Assembly: GCF_019320115.1 (NCBI RefSeq)
Contig: NC_089594.1
Coordinates: forward strand, 20,134,262 to 20,198,261
Origin: Miscanthus floridulus
Lineage: Eukaryota; Streptophyta; Magnoliopsida; Poales; Poaceae
Direction: 5' to 3'
Length of the DNA stretch: 64,000 nucleotides
Shown: positions 12,649 to 24,204 of the stretch, piece after piece
Position numbering within the stretch: position 1 is the first letter of the stretch
Layout: each line of letters opens with the position of its first letter
Translations under genes and position numbers: made by a program
The notes under the pieces: model-generated
Told to the model about the DNA's origin: nothing
Seen by the model: only the letters and a program-made list of their open reading frames with translations
The model's database searches: none

Positions 12649-14341
12649 CTATTGTGGCGGAGGCCCGCGCCAAGCAAGCGCGCGAGTAAACCCAGCGCGC
12701 TCATCGTCTATGTCAAACTTAACTGACTCAAACACGTCGCGCGCACTGCTGCGAGGAAATGCCAAACGCCAATACTCCCAAAGCTCTTCGCTCACATAAA
12801 TACCGTCGTTGTAGAGAGTCAAAGGCGCAACATCCTGCACGGGCTCCCGATTCGGAACCTGCGCAAGGTCAAAATTTCCCACAAAACCATTCAGAACAAA
12901 ATGAACTTTATTCACAAGAGTCCAACTGGACTACAATATACACGCCAACACAACTAAGTGCTACAAAGAGCCTAGACCTCCGGTGCATCAGTCGTAGCAG
13001 AAGTCCCTGGAACGGAGCCCGCATCAACTGTGGGCGGGCACGGCGCCTGCGGTCTCCGACCACTACCACCGCCGATGGTAGATCCCACAGGGGCGCCAGC
13101 AGCAGTGGAGGTACCGACCGCGGTCGCCGAGCGCGGAACTGACGGAGGCCTGCCCGCAAGACTCTTCTGCACATCCTGCAGCACAGGCTAAAGTATCAGG
13201 GGCACAAGCAACAAAAGCCTTCGCAGCTTCGCAAAAAGAACAAGAAAAAAAGGGCGGCTACAAAGACTATAAGTACCTTCGCCCTCTTTTCCTCCGCCAG
13301 TTTCCGGGCAGCAGATCTCCCAAATGGAGCCCAAAAGTGCCCAATGAAATTTCTCAAGGTTTTCCGCAAACCAAGAGAAGTCTCACCGAGCTCCTCCGGA
13401 CCAGGCAGCGCTCCCTCTGGAATACTTTCAGTATGCGTACACCCGCCGCGCGCCAAAAGCTTGGCGTAATTCGCTACTCCCGCCAGCGCCCCATAGTCCG
13501 TGCAGCCATTGATCAGACCGGGGAGCTTCGCAAGGTGACGCTTTAGCTAGGAGGCGAGGGCGTACATGTTGTCTTCCTCCGGAGGAGCGGAGGTTTCGCC
13601 TCCGAACTCGGTGATGGTGGCCCGGTAGTGGCCAACGGTTGTAGCAAGGACCCCCTTGACCGAGTCCAAACGCCTCGTCGTTAAAGACAGCTGCTTCCCC
13701 ACCGCAGCTGCGGATTCCTTCTCAGAAGCAAGCTCTCACCGGAGACCCTCGGCCAGCTCGTTCGCCCTACGGGCCTGCTCGGCGGACAAAACTTCTGCAT
13801 CCCGGGCCTTGGCGAGATCGGCCCTCAAACCATCTTTTTCTCATTCCTTCTCCGCCAGAGAAAGGCGGAGAGACGCAAGGGAGTTGGACAGACCCCCTTT
13901 TTCCCCTTCTAGGCGCTCGATCTCCGCCTTGAGCGCTTCAATCGCAGTATCTCGGTCGGAGACCTCGCGAGTGCAGCGCTCCTCCATAATAATGGCCGTG
14001 TGATACCCCTGCGACCAGAAAGAAGAAGACCAAGGCGATCAGCAACATAATCAAAAACAAGTCTAAAGGCGAACATACACAAAAAAGGGGGGGCAAACCG
14101 CCGAAGACGCACCAGGCTCTGGTGTTCTAGATGAACACGGAGAAGTTGGAAGAAATCCATGTCCCTCAGACGTTGTTTGAAGCGATCTGTTCAAAGAAGA
14201 ACAAACAAACACAAAACAATAAGGTGAGAAAAGCAAATCTCACGATAAACACACCAACAGCCAAACACCACCTCCGACGTCCCCAAGAACACCAAGATAG
14301 CACTCTTCCCAACCTGAGATAGAAGTGTCGGAGGAACCTGC

Positions 14342-16592
14342 TGAAGGGTTGAGATGGCGGACTAGAGGGGGGTGAATAGTCTTTTCTAAAATTAATCGTG
14401 TCGGCTAACCGAAACAAAAGCGGAATTATAACTATCGGTCTAGCCAAGACTACACCCCTCTATCTATGTTCCCTAGCTCCTTCCAAAGATACTAATCAAG
14501 CAACAAAGGTGCCGGGCTAGCTAGAGCTCATCTAACCAATGCTAGGAGCAAGGTCACACAAACCTATGCCTCTAGTACTTTAAGCAACAAGGGAGCTCCT
14601 ACACATGCTAGTAAGCAAAAGCACAAAGCCAACTAAGCTCACTAGCAATGCTCAATAACAAGGCAACCAATGCCAAATTAGAGAGCGCAAATACTTAGCT
14701 ACACAAGCTATCTAATTACAAGAGCAACTACACAAGCTTAATATGTATAAAAGTAATTGCAAGCTTGTGTAATAGGGATGCAAACCAACGGGAAGAACAA
14801 GGTTGACACGATGATTTTTCTCCCGAGGTTCACGTGTTTGCCAACACGCTAGTCCCCGTTGTGTCGACCGCTCACTTGGTGGTTCGGCGGCTAATTAGCA
14901 TCACCCACTAAGCCCGCACGTCGGGCGCCGCAAGAACCTACCCCTTGAGTGAGGGTAGCTCAATGACACGCTTTACTAAAGTTGCTCTTCGCGACTCCCG
15001 CGGGGCGAGCACAAGTGCCCCTCACAATCACTTCTCTAGAGCGCCGCACAAGCTTCTTGCGCGCTTCGACGGAGACCACCACCAAGCCGTCTAGGAGGTG
15101 GCAACCTCCAAGAGTAACAAGCACCACCGGCTTGCAACTCGATCACCTAGTGCCACTCGATGCAACCTCACGATGCAATCGCACTAGAATCGCTCACTCA
15201 CACAATCGGATGATCGCTATCAAGTATGTGTGAGATGGAGGGCTCCTAAGCACTCTCAAGCATGGACACAAAGTCCCCCAAGGTGCTCAGCACCAGCCAT
15301 GGCCGAAGGCCACTTCTATTTATAGCCCCAAGGGCTAAAATAGCCGTTACCCCTTCAATGGGCAACTGTCGGGTCGACCAGACGCTCCGGTCGTGTTGAC
15401 CGGACGCTGGACCTCAGTGTCCGGTCGCCCAATGACAACCACGTGTCACCTGCATTCAACGGCATTCTTCCAATCTCAACGGTCATCTTCTGACCAGACA
15501 CAGCAGCTTCAACTGACCGGACGCTGGACCCTCAGCATCTGGTCGTTTCCAGTAAGCTCCTGAGCATGACCGGACACATCCGGTCGAATACGATCGGACG
15601 CAGCACCAGCGTCTGGTCACTCTCCAGCTACTGCGACACTCCATGTCAGCTTGACCGGACGCACCTAGCTAGCGTCCGGTCACCACGTGACCAGTGTCCG
15701 GTCCACTCAGTGAGACCCGGTCTTTTCTGTGTAGGGCGCCGGTGGCACCGTCGGACTGTCCGCACTCTATGGGCGGACACTCCACCAGTGGAGTTTCTTC
15801 ACCAAGTTGATCCACATCAACTCCAACTCCATCTCCTTTGTAAATGTGCCAACACCACCAAGTGTACACCACCATGTGTATGTGTGTTAGCTTTTCACAA
15901 TCATTTCCCAAAGGATGTTAGCCACTCAACTTGCCATGCCACTCGATCCTAGCGACGATGCAAAGTTAGATCACTCGAGTGGCACTAGATGACCGATATG
16001 CAAACAAGTTTGCCCCTCTTGATAGTACGGCCATCTATCCTAAACTCGGTCATAAACTTCTCTACACACCTATGACCGGTGAAATGAAATGCCCTAGGTT
16101 ATACCTTTGCCTTGTGCATTCCATTCCATCTCCTCCAATGTCGATGCAACACATGCACCAACATGATCATCAATGATATGATCCACTTCATATCACCACG
16201 TGATCTTGTTGGTTCATCGATCTTGACCTCACTTGCTTTTCACCGTTGCCTTCGTCCATTGGCGCCAAGTCTTGCTCAAGCTTCACCGCCACGCGGTCCA
16301 TCACTCCAAAGCCTTCTACTTGCCCTTCACGCTTGCAACCAGTCCATCAAGCCAAGTCTTGTCTTGATCTTCTCCACCTTGATCACATGACTCAATGTCA
16401 TGTGTCATGTACAATAAGCTCCTTCATCATCACATGTGTGAGCTTTGCAACATCTCCAAGCCATTTTCACCTTCATGGCATATGTTGCTCACACACATGT
16501 ACCTATGTACTAATCACCTGTGTATCTCACATAAACACAATTAGTCCACCTAAGTTGTCACTCAATTACCAAAACCAAACAAGGACCTTTCA
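14342..16592 (-). repeat. 3' LTR of the nested Copia-type element (left copy)
   Basis: It starts TGAAGGGT and ends CCTTTCA and is 2251 bp long. It matches the right copy with mostly single-base differences. In the GC-rich part (15360-15793) it has lost many CpG sites that the right copy retains. It contains an open frame at 14982-15233 that is identical in the other LTR and has no recognisable function. Confidence 0.92.
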
Positions 16593-16606
16593 ATCTCCCC
16601 CTTTTT
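16593..16606 (-). promoter_or_regulatory. Polypurine tract of the nested element
   Basis: On the minus strand AAAAAGGGGGAGAT abuts the 3' LTR start (TGAAAGG). This is the position and composition needed for plus-strand priming. Confidence 0.85.
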
Positions 16607-19600
16607 GGTAATTGATGACAACTCTACAAAGATATGGAAATTAAGCTCTTTTGGATTCATGTTGCTTGCCCAAGCAATTTTACCATGTGAAAATGATTTT
16701 GGACAAGTACCACAAACCCGAAATGGTAGTATTAGCTCCCCCTACATATGTGCTAGAGTATTTAATTTGAAGCTTGCACATATGCATAGATTGAAAATGT
16801 GGGAGAGTAAATACTACAAAATGATGCTAAGGTGTATAGAATAGACCTTTGAAGCGTGTACCAATCGGAGTTGCACCTTTAAGTTCATCCTTAGCACCAT
16901 GGTTAGCTAGATATCTCTTGGCAATAAAAACACTAGATACCTTGTGAGATCAACATTAAAAGCAAGGAACTAGCATTACTTGAAGATCATACCAAGTGTC
17001 TAGCTATCATCCTATGCATTCTAGTTATCAAATCATCATTCCAGTTTTACAACTAGCATACACCACACAAGCATGCATATTGAATTTGAAAGCTTATGCA
17101 ATGTAAGCAAGCACATGAATATGCACATATCAAATGCAATCAATCAAAGTTCATGAGCCTGCTCCCCCTACTTGTGTGCTTCTCTTGTCCAAGAATTTTG
17201 ATCCATCTCTTTTCTTCAATGTTGCTCCCTCTTTGTCCATGTCCAACTTCTATTTCTTTCCTTTGTACAATCCTTCCCCATATTTTTCTTATCTTTGTAC
17301 AATTTCTCCCCCTTTGTCATCAATTTCCATAAAAGGTATGCTTCTTATTGATGCAAAGGTATGCTCTTTGGGGTAGATGGTTGAGACTAGAATTTTTTAT
17401 GGACATTACTTGAGTATTGGAATGACACCACATGTAGATACCATTTAGAATTTGCAACTTGTACTACTTGTATCTTATTATTCTATGTATGGGTCATCCA
17501 TTTTATTTCACTTAAGCTCTTGTAGGTGAGGGAAGCATTCTTTATTTGATGATCACTTAAAATTGAGGATCACTTGTGGAACCATCTTTTGTATGATAGA
17601 TATCACTTGTAGGATACCGATTGAAGGGTGTGATACCATTTTAAAGAATTTTCTAGTATGGAACCACTTATTGGATTTATCAATTTTAATCATTTTCTTG
17701 AACATTTGCTATCTTCATGAGTACCACTTATTGGATATCACTTGTGAGTTAATCTAGACATTATTTGTAGATTCTTGATAAAATATTTGAGTCTAGATAC
17801 CATTTGAAACATACAAACTAGATATCCATTTGCATTGTTGTCTTGTGCTTGTACTCTTATGACTATCATGAGCTTCTATGATTGACTTGAACCAAATTGA
17901 TTTGCCTAAGCTTCCAAGTCTGGTTTGAACCAATGACAAGCTTCTTCACACCTCTTTTAAGGGTTATTTTGTCAATGTTGTACTTGTCACTTGTTAGCAA
18001 TTCAAATTAGATCAAGTACTTGGGATTGCTAGCTCATGAACCAATTCATATACTAACCACTAGATCAAGTAATCATTCAAACAATAGTGGTAGGCTATGA
18101 ATTAAACATTTCATTTGTTATGCATGATCCTATGAAGCATGTACTATATGCACTAATAGCATACTAGTAAGGGATGAAATGATCATGCACATTACAATGA
18201 TACCTTTGCTATGTTGGAGTAGAGGATAGTCACATAGATTCCAATTCATTACTCCAATAGCAATGTGAAGTCCAATTATAAGCTTGGTGAAGACCAATAG
18301 ATACCATGTGGAATTTCATTCTTCACCCATATGAAATGAATACCACTTATGATCAAGTGCACTTTCTTGTTGTGGTTGACTTGCTTTATCTTTTGATCTT
18401 TGCTTGCATGAGAGTATCAATTTGAGAATACCACTTGAAATATCATGATTAGCTCTCTTTTGGGTGTTGCTTGCTTTTCTTGATCAACCCTTTTGATTGC
18501 TTCAACTAAGCATCTTAAATGTTCCTCGGATCACCACTTCCATGTTAGCCTTCCAAGTACCACACTTGGTTTACCTACACATAGGCGGCAAGCCCCTACA
18601 CTAGGGAGAAGTGACCTCTCTCCAAGAACCATTCTTGACACTTACTTGAAATGTCTTGATTGATTGATCCAAGTGATGGACTTAACTTGATGAGTAAACT
18701 TGATTCCTTCTTTAAGTCCTTTTCTTTCTTCTTGTTTAAGTTCTTTTATTTCTACCAAATGATTTCCAATAGTCACTAGAACTTAAACTTTAACTCCATC
18801 TTGAGTTTGATCTTGATCTTTTAATTTGAGTACCGAATGTGTGCGAAGTACACTCCATAATCAAATAGCCTTGTACTCATATCTTGTCATGCTTCTAGAT
18901 CATATCAAAACCAAACTTAGGTACCTCAAACACTTGTAAACATGTTTCCAACTTGAGGACCTTTCAATCAAAGTGACTCTAGAACAATCCAACATTTGTC
19001 ACTTTTCTGACAGATTTTGTACCCTTCAAAGAAATAAGTATATCTCCCAAGGTACAAATCCAAATACCACGAAATTTTGTGGAGATGTTATTTACTAAGT
19101 TATCTAGCAGCTGTAAAACTTTGAGCTTCATTTGACTTCTAGATTGCTGCCATATTTCAATTCTTCCACCACTGCTACATGCTGAAAACTGCTGCACTAT
19201 AGCTGACAAGAACCACTCCAAAACCGAAGCATTTCTTATCCAATTTTCATGAAATTTCTACAACATCTTATACCATAAGTCTAGAGCATGTACACCAATT
19301 TTCAAGCCAATCCAATAAGTTTTCAGTACTCAAACATGGCTAAGATCACAGCTAGCTCTGATTTTGCAATCTAGGACAGATTTCTACAATTGAGCTATAC
19401 TTCATCAAATATGAATCAAACTTGAAGCTAACTTGTTTGAATACTTCCATAAGACATATATCCATTCAAATCACTTACTAAATGTCATCTCATGAATTTA
19501 TCCAACACAAATAAATCCAAACTTGATTACTAAGCAATTATCCATTCAAACATCTCATAGCAAGCAACATTGCATATTTATCCAATTCAATCAACTCATA

Positions 19601-19882
19601 TGCACCCAAATGAAATGATCATCAAAAGATATACCTTGGTTAGCTCATGATCATCCAATTAGCAAGCTTCAACTCAATTATTTGCAAGTCATCAAATATA
19701 TCCAATGAATTACCAACAACTTGAAATTGACACTTGTATGTTATAGCACATTTGGACTTCACTCAATTTGTCATGGCATTGGGATAATGATCATCACTTA
19801 GCAATACTTGGCTCAACTACATGATCAACAAGATGAATATCATTTGAACCAAGCCTCCAATGCCGATGGTACCTACAATCAA
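16607..19882. other. Non-coding interior of the nested element (3.3 kb)
   Basis: AT-rich sequence in the place where pol would lie. I see no protease, integrase, RT or RNase H motif and no long frame on either strand. Phrases such as CACTTGTGG/ACCACTTA and GATACCATTTG recur in diverged form, as if built from short repeated motifs. Confidence 0.7.
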
Positions 19883-21901
19883 TCATCCACTTTTTGATGG
19901 TACCCAAACAAGTTTGGGTCCTCTCAAGTTAGGAGCAACATACTTAGGCAATGCCTTAGTATGAGTAGCAGGATGTTTTGCAATTGCAACCAATGAGGTA
20001 CCATTGCCATCCTTTCTAAGCATATCATGATCATCAATTGAAATAGGCTTAGAAATTTTACCTAGGGGACATGAATGTGCCATGTGTCCCCTTTCCCGGC
20101 ATGAGTATCACTTTCTCTTTGCTTGAGCCTTCTCTTCTTTGCTCATGTGGTGCTTCTCATTGCATTGCCTCTCATGGATTGCTTGAGCCTTCTTCTCAAG
20201 CTTAGAAGGACACTTAGAGGCAAAGTGTCCCATACTTTCACACTTGAAGCACTTGATGTGAGCATACTCTTTCTTCTCATCTTCATTCTTGCTCATCATC
20301 TTGGCATCTTGAGTTTGCATTGGATGCCTTGCCTTTCCACCCCTTCTTGTTTTCTTCTTCTTTATCATCAAATCACCACCATCTTCATGGTTGATCTTGA
20401 TTTGAACTTGGGGTGTCTTCTCTTGCTCAACTTGTGGCTTTGGTTGAGGCTTCACTTGTTGCTTCACCAATTGCTTGGTTGGGCACATTGAGGTAAGATG
20501 ACCCCAAGTGCGGCACTTGAAGCACTTGACATGCTTTAGCCTCTCTTCTTCTTTTATATTCTTGAGCTTCTCAATGTTTGGTCAATCATTTGCATGGTGT
20601 CCCGCTTCATGACACCGGTAGCACATGGTATGAGAGAGCTTTCTTTGTTGTAGCTTCTTCATCTTTCTTTCTCTCTTTCTTTCGCCCTTTGTCATCTTCT
20701 TCTTGAAGCCAAGGCCACACTTGTCACCATAGTTTCTTTGAGTCTTCAACATGTGCTCAAAGGTGACTTTTGAGTTGTAGCACCTCTCTAACTTATTGCT
20801 CAATTTCTTCACTTCACTTTTGAGCTCAATGTTCTCCTTCAAAATGTTAGTCTCACAAGACATGGAAGTAGAACAAGCATCTATATGTGAAGAGCATGGC
20901 ATATCTAATAAATCATCACAAGAGGTGGATACATGCTTCTTGCCTACATCACAAGGGTTAGCAATAATATGTGATTGATCAATTGACCCATGTGATGAAC
21001 TCTCATTGTTTTTAAGTTTCTTTGTAAATACTTTAATGAGAGAAGCATGTTGTTCTAATAATTCATCATGAGATGCAAGTAGTGTCTCATGATTCAATTT
21101 AAGCTCATCAAGTGAAGATTTATATGCATCAAGTAATTTCTTATGTTCTTCACAAGAGTTCTTTAGAAATGAGTTTTCATTTTCTAATTTTAATGTTTTA
21201 GCTTTCTCATTTTCTAAAGACATGGTCATGCTAGCAAGTCTACTAACAAGCTCATCATATGAATCAACATGATCAACCACATTATCATTTGTTACCTTGG
21301 TGTCACCTTGTGACATGAAGCAATGTGGTGATGTAGTTAGAGAGCTTGTAGTAGCATCTTCATCATGGCTTGAGCATGAACCATCATTACCATCAAGTGT
21401 GCATGGGGTAGCATCATCACTTGCAACACTTGTGGCATCATCATCAATCTTGTCAAGTGAACTTGTAGTAGATCGATCATCATCATCATCACTTGACCAT
21501 GAGGTGGAGCAATCTTCCACAATCACCAAATTGTGGTTATGCTCAACACAATCATGTGCCTCCTTCTTTGGTTCATCATCATCATCGGAGACCATCCCTT
21601 ATTTCTCATTGAGATAACTCCAAATCTCATGGGCGGTCTTCATGTCAATGATCTCTCCAAATATACAATCATGCAAAGATATATACATGATGTTAGTAGC
21701 TTGGATATCGAGATCTAGGCATTTCTCTTGTGCTTGAGTTAGATTATCTTCATCCAACACATGAGAAAAGCCTACATCTACCATCCACCACATTTGAGGG
21801 TAAATAAACTTAAAATTGCATATCATCCAATTTTTCCATCGTGTAAAGTGTGTGCCATCAAAAATGTGTGGACAATCAACATCTAGCCCATAAGCCGCCA
21901 T
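19883..21901 (-). pseudogene. gag of the nested Copia-type element, four zinc knuckles, three nonsense codons
   Basis: The frame runs for 673 codons, interrupted by TAA at 21599-21601, TGA at 20582-20584 and TGA at 20108-20110. The N-terminus (HIFDGTHFTRWKNWM ... AHEIWSYLNEK) is the Copia Gag domain (UBN2/DUF4219 type). An acidic Asp/Ser-rich stretch (SDDDDEPKK, DATTSSL) follows, then a coiled coil (ASMTMSLENEKAKTLKLENE). Four CX2CX4HX4C knuckles follow near 20620, 20525, 20250 and 20105. The first lacks its last cysteine and the fourth its first, in both cases because that codon is TGA. The frame ends with RGPKLVWVPSKSG, a phrase often found just before pol in related elements, and then stops: pol is absent. 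It would package RNA if translated. Confidence 0.85.
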
Positions 21902-21937
21902 CCTCTCAGGTCGGTGAAGACCACAAATGAGAGACCT

Positions 21938-21950
21938 GGCTCTGATACCA
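21938..21950 (-). promoter_or_regulatory. Primer binding site (initiator tRNA-Met) of the nested element
   Basis: On the minus strand TGGTATCAGAGCC lies two bases after the 5' LTR end. This is the canonical plant Copia primer binding site, complementary to the 3' end of initiator tRNA-Met, and it fixes the element orientation. Confidence 0.92.
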
Positions 21951-21952
21951 CT

Positions 21953-24204
21953 TGAAGGGTAGAGATGGCGGACTAGAGGGGGGGTGAATAGTCTTTTCTA
22001 AAATTAATCGTGTCGGCTAACCGAAACAAGTGCGGAATTATAACTATCGGTCTAGCCAAGACTACACCCATCTATCTATGTTCTCTAGCACCTTCCAAAG
22101 ATACTAATCAAGCAACAAAGGTGCCGGGCTAGCTAGAGCTCATCTAACCAATGCTAGGAGCAAGGTCACACAAACCTATGCCTCTAGTACTTTAAGCAAC
22201 AAGGGAGCTCCTACACATGCTAGTAAGCAAAAGCACAAAGCCAACTAAGCTCACTAGCAATGCTCAATAACAAGGCAACCAATGCCAAATTAGAGAGCGC
22301 AAATACTTAGCTACACAAGCTATCTAATTACAAGAGCAACTACACAAGCTTAATATGTATAAAAGTAATTGCAAGCTTGTGTAATAGGGATGCAAACCAA
22401 CGGGAAGAACAAGGTTGACACGATGATTTTTCTCCCGAGGTTCACGTGTTTGCCAACACGCTAGTCCCCGTTGTGTCGACCGCTCACTTGGTGGTTCGGC
22501 GGCTAATTAGCATCACCCGCTAAGCCCGCACGTCGGGCGCCGCAAGAACCTACCCCTTGAGTGAGGGTAGCTCAATGACACGCTTTACTAAAGTTGCTCT
22601 TCGCGACTCCCGCGGGGCGAGCACAAGTGCCCCTCACAATCACTTCTCTAGAGCGCCGCACAAGCTTCTTGCGCGCTTCGACGGAGACCACCACCAAGCC
22701 GTCTAGGAGGTGGCAACCTCCAAGAGTAACAAGCACCACCGGCTTGCAACTCGATCACCTAGTGCCACTCGATGCAACCTCACGATGCAATCGCACTAGA
22801 ATCGCTCACTCACACAATCGGATGATCGCTATCAAGTATGTGTGAGATGGAGGGCTCCTAAGCACTCTCAAGCATGGACACAAAGTCCCCCAAGGTGCTC
22901 AGCACCAGCCATGGCCGAAGGCCACTTCTATTTATAGCCCCAAGGGCTAAAATAGCCGTTACCCCTTCAATGGGCAACTGTCGGGTCGACCGGACGCTCC
23001 GGTCGTGTTGACCGGACGCTGGACCTCAGCGTCCGGTCGCCCAATGACAACCACGTGTCACCTGCATTCAACGGCATTCTTCCGATCTCAACGGTCATCT
23101 TCTGACCAGACACAGCAGCTTCAACTGACCGGACGCTGGACCCTCAGCGTCTGGTCGTTTCCAGTAAGCTCCCGAGCATGACCGGACGCATCCGGTCGAA
23201 CGCGATCGGACGCAGCACCAGCGTCTGGTCACTCTCTAGCTACTACGACACTCCACGTCAGCTTGACCGGACACACCTAGCCAGCGTCCGGTCACCACGT
23301 GACCAGCGTCCGGTCCACTCAGTGAGACCCGGTCTTTTCTATGTAGGGCGCCGGTGACACCGTCGGACTGTCCGCACTCTACGGGCGGACACTCCGCCAG
23401 TGGAGTTTCTTCACCAAGTTGATCCACATCAACTCCAACTCCATCTCCTTTGTAAATGTGCCAACACCACCAAGTGTACACCACCATGTGTATGTGTGTT
23501 AGCTTTTCACAATCATTTCCCAAAGGATGTTAGCCACTCAACTTGCCACGCCACTCGATCCTAGCGACGATGCAAAGTTAGATCACTCGAGTGGCACTAG
23601 ATGACCGATATGCAAACAAGTTTGCCCCTCTTGATAGTACGGCCATCTATCCTAAACCCGGTCATAAACTTCTCTACACACCTATGACCGGTGAAATGAA
23701 ATGCCCTAGGTTATACCTTTGCCTTGCGCATTCCATTCCATCTCCTCCAATGTCGATGCAATACATGCACCAACATGATCATCAATGATATGATCCACTT
23801 CATATCACCACGTGATCTTGTTGGTTCATCGATCTTGACCTCACTTGCTTTTCACCGTTGCCTTCGTCCATTGGCGCCAAGTCTTGCTCAAGCTTCACCG
23901 CCACGCGGTCCATCACTCCAAAGCCTTCTACTTGCCCTTCACGCTTGCAACCGGTCCATCAAGCCAAGTCTTGTCTTGATCTTCTCCACCTTGATCACAT
24001 GACTCAATGTCTTGTGTCATGTACAATAAGCTCCTTCATCATCACATGTGTGAGCTTTGCAACATCTCCAAGCCATTTTCACCTTCATGGCATATGTTGC
24101 TCACACACATGTACCTGTGTACTAATCACCTGTGTATCTCACATAAACACAATTAGTCCACCTAAGTTGTCACTCAATTACCAAAACCAAACAAGGACCT
24201 TTCA
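21953..24204 (-). repeat. 5' LTR of the nested Copia-type element (right copy)
   Basis: It starts TGAAGGGT and ends CCTTTCA and is 2252 bp long. The LTR lies next to the primer binding site, so it is the 5' LTR on the minus strand. A perfect 12 bp inverted repeat GACCGGACGCTG / CAGCGTCCGGTC with a 5-base loop lies at 23010-23038, and several further GACCGGACGC/GCGTCCGG copies follow up to about 23320. Confidence 0.92.

Larger units (their letters stand above)
14342..24204 (-). mobile_element. Nested gag-only LTR retrotransposon (Copia, SIRE/Maximus-like), non-autonomous
   Basis: Two 2.25 kb direct repeats (14342-16592 and 21953-24204) flank a 5.36 kb interior. The left flank CCTGC (14337-14341) is repeated at the right flank (24205-24209), a perfect 5 bp target duplication. 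On the minus strand the order is 5' LTR (right copy), primer binding site for initiator tRNA-Met (21938-21950), gag, 3.3 kb non-coding DNA, a purine tract ending GGGGGAGAT (16593-16606) and the 3' LTR (left copy). No protease, integrase, RT or RNase H is present, so it must use enzymes from a relative. The gag type and the AAAAAGGGGGAGAT tract are typical of Copia elements of the SIRE/Maximus group. Confidence 0.9.

Noticed and set aside
14982..15233. ORF identical in both LTRs (also 22594-22845)
   Set aside because: LTRs are duplicates by origin, so the repeated ORF does not show selection. No domain was recognised.
20582..20584. Selenocysteine recoding of the TGA codons in the gag knuckles
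   Set aside because: Land plants lack the selenocysteine machinery, and the pattern can be explained by random mutation.
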